Part shown: positions 59,505-64,000 of the stretch, piece by piece
How positions within the stretch are numbered: position 1 is the stretch's first letter
Layout: the number at the start of each line of letters is the position of its first letter
Assembly (NCBI GenBank): GCA_029204225.1
Contig: CM055111.1
Coordinates: 24,673,874 to 24,737,873, forward strand
Origin: Diphasiastrum complanatum
Lineage: Eukaryota > Streptophyta > Lycopodiopsida > Lycopodiales > Lycopodiaceae
Direction: 5' to 3'
DNA: 64,000 bases
Position numbers and translations under genes: made by a program
Notes under the pieces: generated by a model
The model's input: only the letters and a program-made list of their open reading frames with translations
What the model was told of the DNA's origin: nothing
Databases searched by the model: none

Positions 59505-59715
59505 TTCCGCGTCCGACCCCCGGACGCGAGGTCGGACGCGTCCATTTTTTTTTTATTTTAATTTTTTTTTTAACACAAACTGAAAAAAATTAAAAAAAAT
59601 TAAAAAAAAAAGTGGACGCGTCCGGGGACGCGGATGCACCCTTGGCGCGTGTCCGTGTCCGGATGCGGACGCGAACGCGCGTCCAGACGCGCGTTCGCAT
59701 CCGCCATCCGCTTCC
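59505..59715. repeat. CpG-dense palindromic segment
   Basis: CGGACGCGTCCA (59533-59544) and TGGACGCGTCCG (59613-59624) are exact inverted copies whose inner arms are T-run and A-run. Further GGACGCG/CGCGTCC words continue to 59715. It stands out sharply from the AT-rich surroundings. Confidence 0.85.
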
Positions 59716-60265
59716 TTAGATCTATATTTGTGTATAGAAAAGAACTAATTCGAAACGGTTCCGTTCCGTATAGGCTTTGTACCGTTCCGTGGGAAAAAAT
59801 CCACACAACGTGTATGGAACCTATTTTTAATTATTTTAATTATTATTTAATTTTTTGATTATCTATGTACATAAAAGCAAAAAAACAAAAAAAATAGCAA
59901 AAGAATATCTAGAAAATGGCTCTCCTCTAAAAAGTGTGTATGGATCCCCCTTTATATTGATCATAGTTGCACATAAATGCGTTTTTGGGAAAAAAAAAAA
60001 CTTTTCTAGAAACGCGTTTCTGGATCCAAAATCGCTGGAAAAAAGAAACATATATTCATGATATTGCATTGCTTTGCAGGTTATAAACTGTGCTTTTCTT
60101 AGTTCTCCCTCAAAGATTCTCATATCTCTATTAGTGAAAACTACCAAACGAGGACCCATCAATGGTATTAATAGTTTCCAATTAAAGTTTTCAGCCTCTC
60201 ATGAGGGTTGGGGCACCCACGACTTAAGGTCTCCTTTGTAGACATGCGGTTGGATCCTAGATGTT
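59716..60265. other. Unassigned AT-rich sequence
   Basis: GAAACGGTTCCGTTCC dyad-like sequence lies near 59752, otherwise A/T-rich. No gene is recognised. Confidence 0.5.
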
Positions 60266-60269
60266 GTGA

Positions 60270-61310
60270 CAATGGTTTAGATGGGATTTAAACGATTAAC
60301 ATATTTTTGAGGTTCCAAATGCAACTCACTAAGGCCCTAACTCCCAAAACAACTGAAGAAGCCAATAAACCCTTACTAGACATCCTAACTCTTCCCTATT
60401 AAACATAACCATTGTCGTCAACATTTGATTGAGTCATGACAGCTTGTGATTGAATAGCCACATCAAATGTTTGATGATGGACAAAGGTTGATGAGCAATC
60501 ACATCAATGGGCTTCTCCCTTATGGTCTTGTCATTAGTTCTAGCTTCCAATGAGCTAAATTTTGAGCTTGATGTCGAGGTTAGTTGTGCTGTAGCGAACA
60601 TGAGAATGGTAACTAGCAGGAATGAGAGTTCTCTGGAAGTTTAAGCCAATTGGTCAGAGCCTTCACGACCATCAACATCATCAGTTACTGGTGTCACACC
60701 TCTAGATGCAAATCCTAGTGTGGGTGGGGAGAGAGCCACATCACCTGCCATGCCATCATCAGACACGTGGCCCCATCTCATACCACCATAGGGCATGTTA
60801 GACCCCGGGCGCCGACACACTCATAGCAGAGACATGTTAGTTTGAGAGCACAACAAACTACACTGGATAGAGTGTGGCAGAGGCGCCAGCACGAGGTTAG
60901 CACAAGATTGGTGGCCCAGTTTTTTTACGAGGCTGCCATTCCATCCGCCATTGCTTACACCCATCTCTTCAGGGAGATGGTGGTCAACGACATTAGTTGA
61001 TTCCTCATAGGCACCTCCTAGGATAGAGTTGATATGGATGCGTATCCTATGCCAGGAGAGGAGACCATCACACGAGGGCTGAGCCCTATTCAAGCAACCT
61101 GGCAGAGGTAAGAATCCTTAACTTTTGTCATTTTCATTTGCAAGTTTCTTTCACATTTGTTGCATCTTCCTAGCATGTCTAAACAGGCTATGCGTGCTTG
61201 ATATGGCAAATGTGTACGTTTGATGGAATTTGTTTTGCAGTTACGGGTGCTCCATATTGTCCAATGGATGGACTGATGTATATATTCATATTTTGCAAAT
61301 GTGTCTTATC
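60270..61310 (+). pseudogene. hAT-type transposase remnant with DUF659 region
   Basis: Plus strand from 60842: QQTTLDRVWQRRQHEVSTRL, VAQFFYEAAIPSAIAYTHLF and REMVVNDIS. This matches the start of DUF659 in plant hAT-like proteins (QTTLD, a FFY-x3-IP motif and F-x-x-M). Two stops follow. Then the frame reaches TWQ|AG at 61107, where a GT-AG intron of 133 bp (61108-61240) joins to YGCSILSNGWTDV, the expected GCSIMSDGWTD motif carrying a DUF659 Asp. Here the usual SDGW reads SNGW. Upstream, a weak BED-finger-like stretch is at 60270-60360. The copy is cut by (GA)n and a LINE at 61396. Confidence 0.72.
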
Positions 61311-61392
61311 TCTTCCGAGATCATGTTTCGATATGATTTGCCATGATTCAGTATGGTTCCTTATGGTTTTAGTATGTTGTGATTTCAGATGG

Positions 61393-61546
<154 letters not shown>

Positions 61547-64000
61547 TTGTATTAATGTCTGTTGGGTGCCCAAGGGCACATAAGACAGAATAAATAAGTA
61601 CATATCTCGTCGGATCACTGTCCATTCGGACAACATAAAAATCGCTAGTCTAAGTGGAAAAGGCAATATAGAAATCTCTCTAGCTAGTTAAAGACACATC
61701 CAATATAGAATCATACAAAGCATATAAGAGCAAACATACAAGAGCTTAACCTCCAGCTTTGAAGAGGGTACAGGTGCAAGAGCTTAACCGTCTGCTCTGC
61801 TGAGGAAAGTAAAAGGAAGAATAAATATCAATCTCGAAAAAAACGTCTGATACCCATAGAAGCTGTGATCTGTGGTCGAGGAGCTCTGGTAGCTCTGGAG
61901 GCTCGTGTAGATTTGGCAGGAGGTGGAGGCTGAGCACGCCGGGCCTTCGCGCTCACAGGTATGACTGCCTCATCATCTGATAGGTCATCGCACTCCCACT
62001 TCTGAAAGAAGCTAGTAATAAGATGCTGGCCAGAATCAGTAATACTCTCCAATGGTATCAAAGAGGCTCTCAACATAAGCATCTCTCGTATTAAAAGGCC
62101 GACACATCTGGGATCTTGATACTCCAAAAAGGTACTGAGGGTAATGGGGGTGTCCCGATATAAACAATGATATCGGCCACGTATCTCATAGTATGTTGGG
62201 CATGTGAAGATAAAATCGAACTCCACCCAATGTGCATACCTGGCATATCTGATGCTCTCTCAAAATGCCTGAATATTTGCCTGTCTGAATAGCAAGCTGA
62301 TGCGAAGAGACTCGTAACTGTCCCAATTTGTATCGGAGCCCAAAAGAAAGAGGAAGAGATAGATATAAAGGTCTAATAGGAAGTTCCAAATTGTCTCTGC
62401 GTAAGATATGTGCGCCATAAAAGGTAAGCTTGTCTCTATCATGATCTGGACGATCCCATACTATGTGACAATATCGACGATACAGCTGCTGTCTGATAAA
62501 TGCATGAGTTCCCTGCGGAAGATCCAGCATCGAGAAGCCCCATGACTGAAAGAAAGCCACCACATCACTATACCAAGAAGATCTAGCCTGCTGTCCAACT
62601 ATAGTTCGAGAAGAAGTAAGCGCTGCCATTCCGTATCTGTGAGTATCCATGGTCTCAAGTCGATGTAGAAAGGTAACAATTTGAAATAGAGCCTCTACCA
62701 CCATGGGGAGTGAGGCGAACTCCGCTAAAAGAATCTCATGAGGAACTGATGGCTTCACACGAATCATCCTCCTTAACATGATGATCTGCAGGCGAGTGAT
62801 GTCTCTCCAAGTACCCTGAGATATCCCTGGACACCAAACCTCCATTGAGTGCATAGCCACTGGTGAGACTACTATAGAGAAAAGGTGGTCTCTAGTAGCA
62901 GGATCATGAATATGGTAAGTAGTACACACTCTCTCCATATGTACCAAGGCAGCATGCCCCTTACGCAGGCGAGATAGAGCAGTAGAGCGAAAATTGAGTA
63001 AGGGACCGGTGAATAGTACACCTAGATAGGTGTGTGAGGTAACAATCTCCAACTGCTGTCCATCATAATAAAATGTGTCATCTCTCATATGCTGCCGGTT
63101 AGTGTTAAACACCATTACCTTGGTCTTAGCAATATTCACCGTCAAGCCCCACACTAAGCAAAAACCATATAGAGCATCAAGATGTCGCTGTAATCCAGAG
63201 GCTGTAGAGGATAGCAATGCCACATCATCCGCATACAGTAGGATAGGAATAATAACATCAGCAAGTGGACATCCATCACCAACCTCCTCCTTGATGATCC
63301 GCTCTAGATCATCAATATACAATGCAAGAAGAGTGGGAGAGAGTAGGCACCCCAACTATGCTCTGGATAAAAGGCGACCAGCTGCTGCCATCTTTTAAAC
63401 GTGCTAATACCCTCTCATATAAGGTGCTGATAGCCATAATGATATCCCGTGAGAAGCCAAGTGAAGATAAGCGCTGAAGTAGCAGGTGCCGTGGAACTGA
63501 GTCAAAGGCCTTGCGGAAATCCACAAAGCAGCAGTATACTCTCCGTCTCTGATGTCGAGCTTCGTCTATGATGCAGCGTGGGACAAATGCATGATCAATA
63601 GTAGAATATCCGGGTCTGAAGCCAGAGCCTGTCCAAGAGCAAATAACTCATCTGATTCTGCCTGTGATCCAACCATAGACTGCAAAACTGAGCCATAAAG
63701 CTTCGCCATCGTGTGACTGATCATGAGAGTGCGGTAGTTATTGACGTTCATTAGATCACCAGCCTTGAGAATGGGATGGAGTTACCAAATGTAGTAGAAG
63801 GGGTAGCCTCATCATGAGAAGTCCGCTCAAGACCTGTATCCAAAGCATGAAGCTAGAGGTAATCCGTCATCGCATGAAATTCCGTCTGTCTAGTGGCCGT
63901 GCATGCGTTAAAGTCACCTACCAAAAGTACATATCCCTAGGGAGAAAAGATGGCAATATCCTTTGACAAAACCTGAAAAGGGTCCCTACCATAATCTGCA
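61547..64000 (-). mobile_element. LINE (non-LTR retrotransposon) copy A, 5' end beyond window
   Basis: Minus strand. An APE-type endonuclease end (GYVLLVGDFNACTATRQTEF, 63945-63885) is fused directly to RT (MNVNNYRTLMISHTMAKLYG at 63751). Then come MDFRKAFDSVPRHLLLQRLS, the YADD palm, an RT C-terminal domain, a CxxC zinc-finger-like region and a basic tail. The 3' UTR ends GTGCCC-TT-GGGCAC hairpin (61579-61566), ACAGACATTAATACAATTT and a pyrimidine microsatellite. It interrupts a hAT gene. Clade not assigned. Confidence 0.9.
62186..63355 (-). pseudogene. LINE copy A reverse transcriptase, palm to C-terminus
   Basis: 389 uninterrupted codons: GCLLSPTLLALYIDDLERII, IPILLYADDVALLSSTASGL (YADD catalytic box), WGLTVNIAKTKVMVFN and HTYLGVLFTG. 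A long C-terminal region follows (MLRRMIRVKPSVPHEILLAE, LRYKLGQLRVSSHQLAIQTG), then HQICQVCTLGGV. A frameshift near 62220 moves it to the frame 62226-61828 (FDFIFTCPTYYEIRGRYHCL, then ITSFFQKWECDDLSDDEAVI). The upstream frame (63524-63312) holds the AFDSVP motif. The length of intact frame suggests a fairly recent insertion. Confidence 0.9.

Overview
This window is a piece of a large, repeat-rich nuclear plant genome. The evidence is one clear plant-only chromatin gene (OBERON-type PHD protein), GT-AG introns, a genic background of Ty1/copia, Ty3/gypsy (including chromodomain chromovirus), LINE and hAT remnants, and very long (CT/GA)n microsatellites, two of them inside LTRs. A gene for an MltB-like lytic transglycosylase with kilobase introns fits a land plant that keeps plastid peptidoglycan enzymes (bryophyte, lycophyte, fern or gymnosperm grade). 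I cannot name the species from sequence alone.

Layout. 1-320: diverged 105-bp tandem repeat. 1180-3985 (-): gypsy pol remnant, cut by a truncated copia LTR at 3988-4888. 4853-8433 (-): copia element with its tRNA-iMet primer binding site and 5' LTR (to about 9703); the LTRs carry about 230 bp of (CT)n. 9740-11770 (-): another copia LTR and pol remnant. 14850-18310 (+): two-exon OBERON gene, apparently intact, with G-box motifs upstream and hairpins in its intron. 19905-27400: copia remnants in both orientations plus an 85-bp minisatellite. 28767-31650 (+): a non-autonomous copia-like element (gag, protease, then a 357-codon open frame of unknown origin). 31800-34400: gypsy integrase end and an unrecognised broken reading frame. 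37794-39147 (-): gypsy gag, preceded by a minisatellite with a 90-bp higher-order unit. 42300-43850 (+): broken SET-domain gene. 45533-55483 (+): the first four exons of the MltB-like gene; introns 2 and 3 (each over 4 kb) are filled with chromovirus, copia, LINE and microsatellite sequence. 55484-64000: LINE copies, fold-back and CpG-rich palindromic repeats, and a hAT-type (DUF659) transposase remnant.

The two convincing host genes are the OBERON gene (nuclear, chromatin and meristem regulation in known plants) and the MltB-like gene (inferred plastid peptidoglycan cleavage). They have no obvious joint function. Almost everything else is mobile DNA in various states of decay. The most unusual observations are the split MltB-like gene, a LINE family whose copies end in a short hairpin plus pyrimidine microsatellite instead of poly(A), and LTRs whose (GA)n microsatellite would lie in the transcribed leader.
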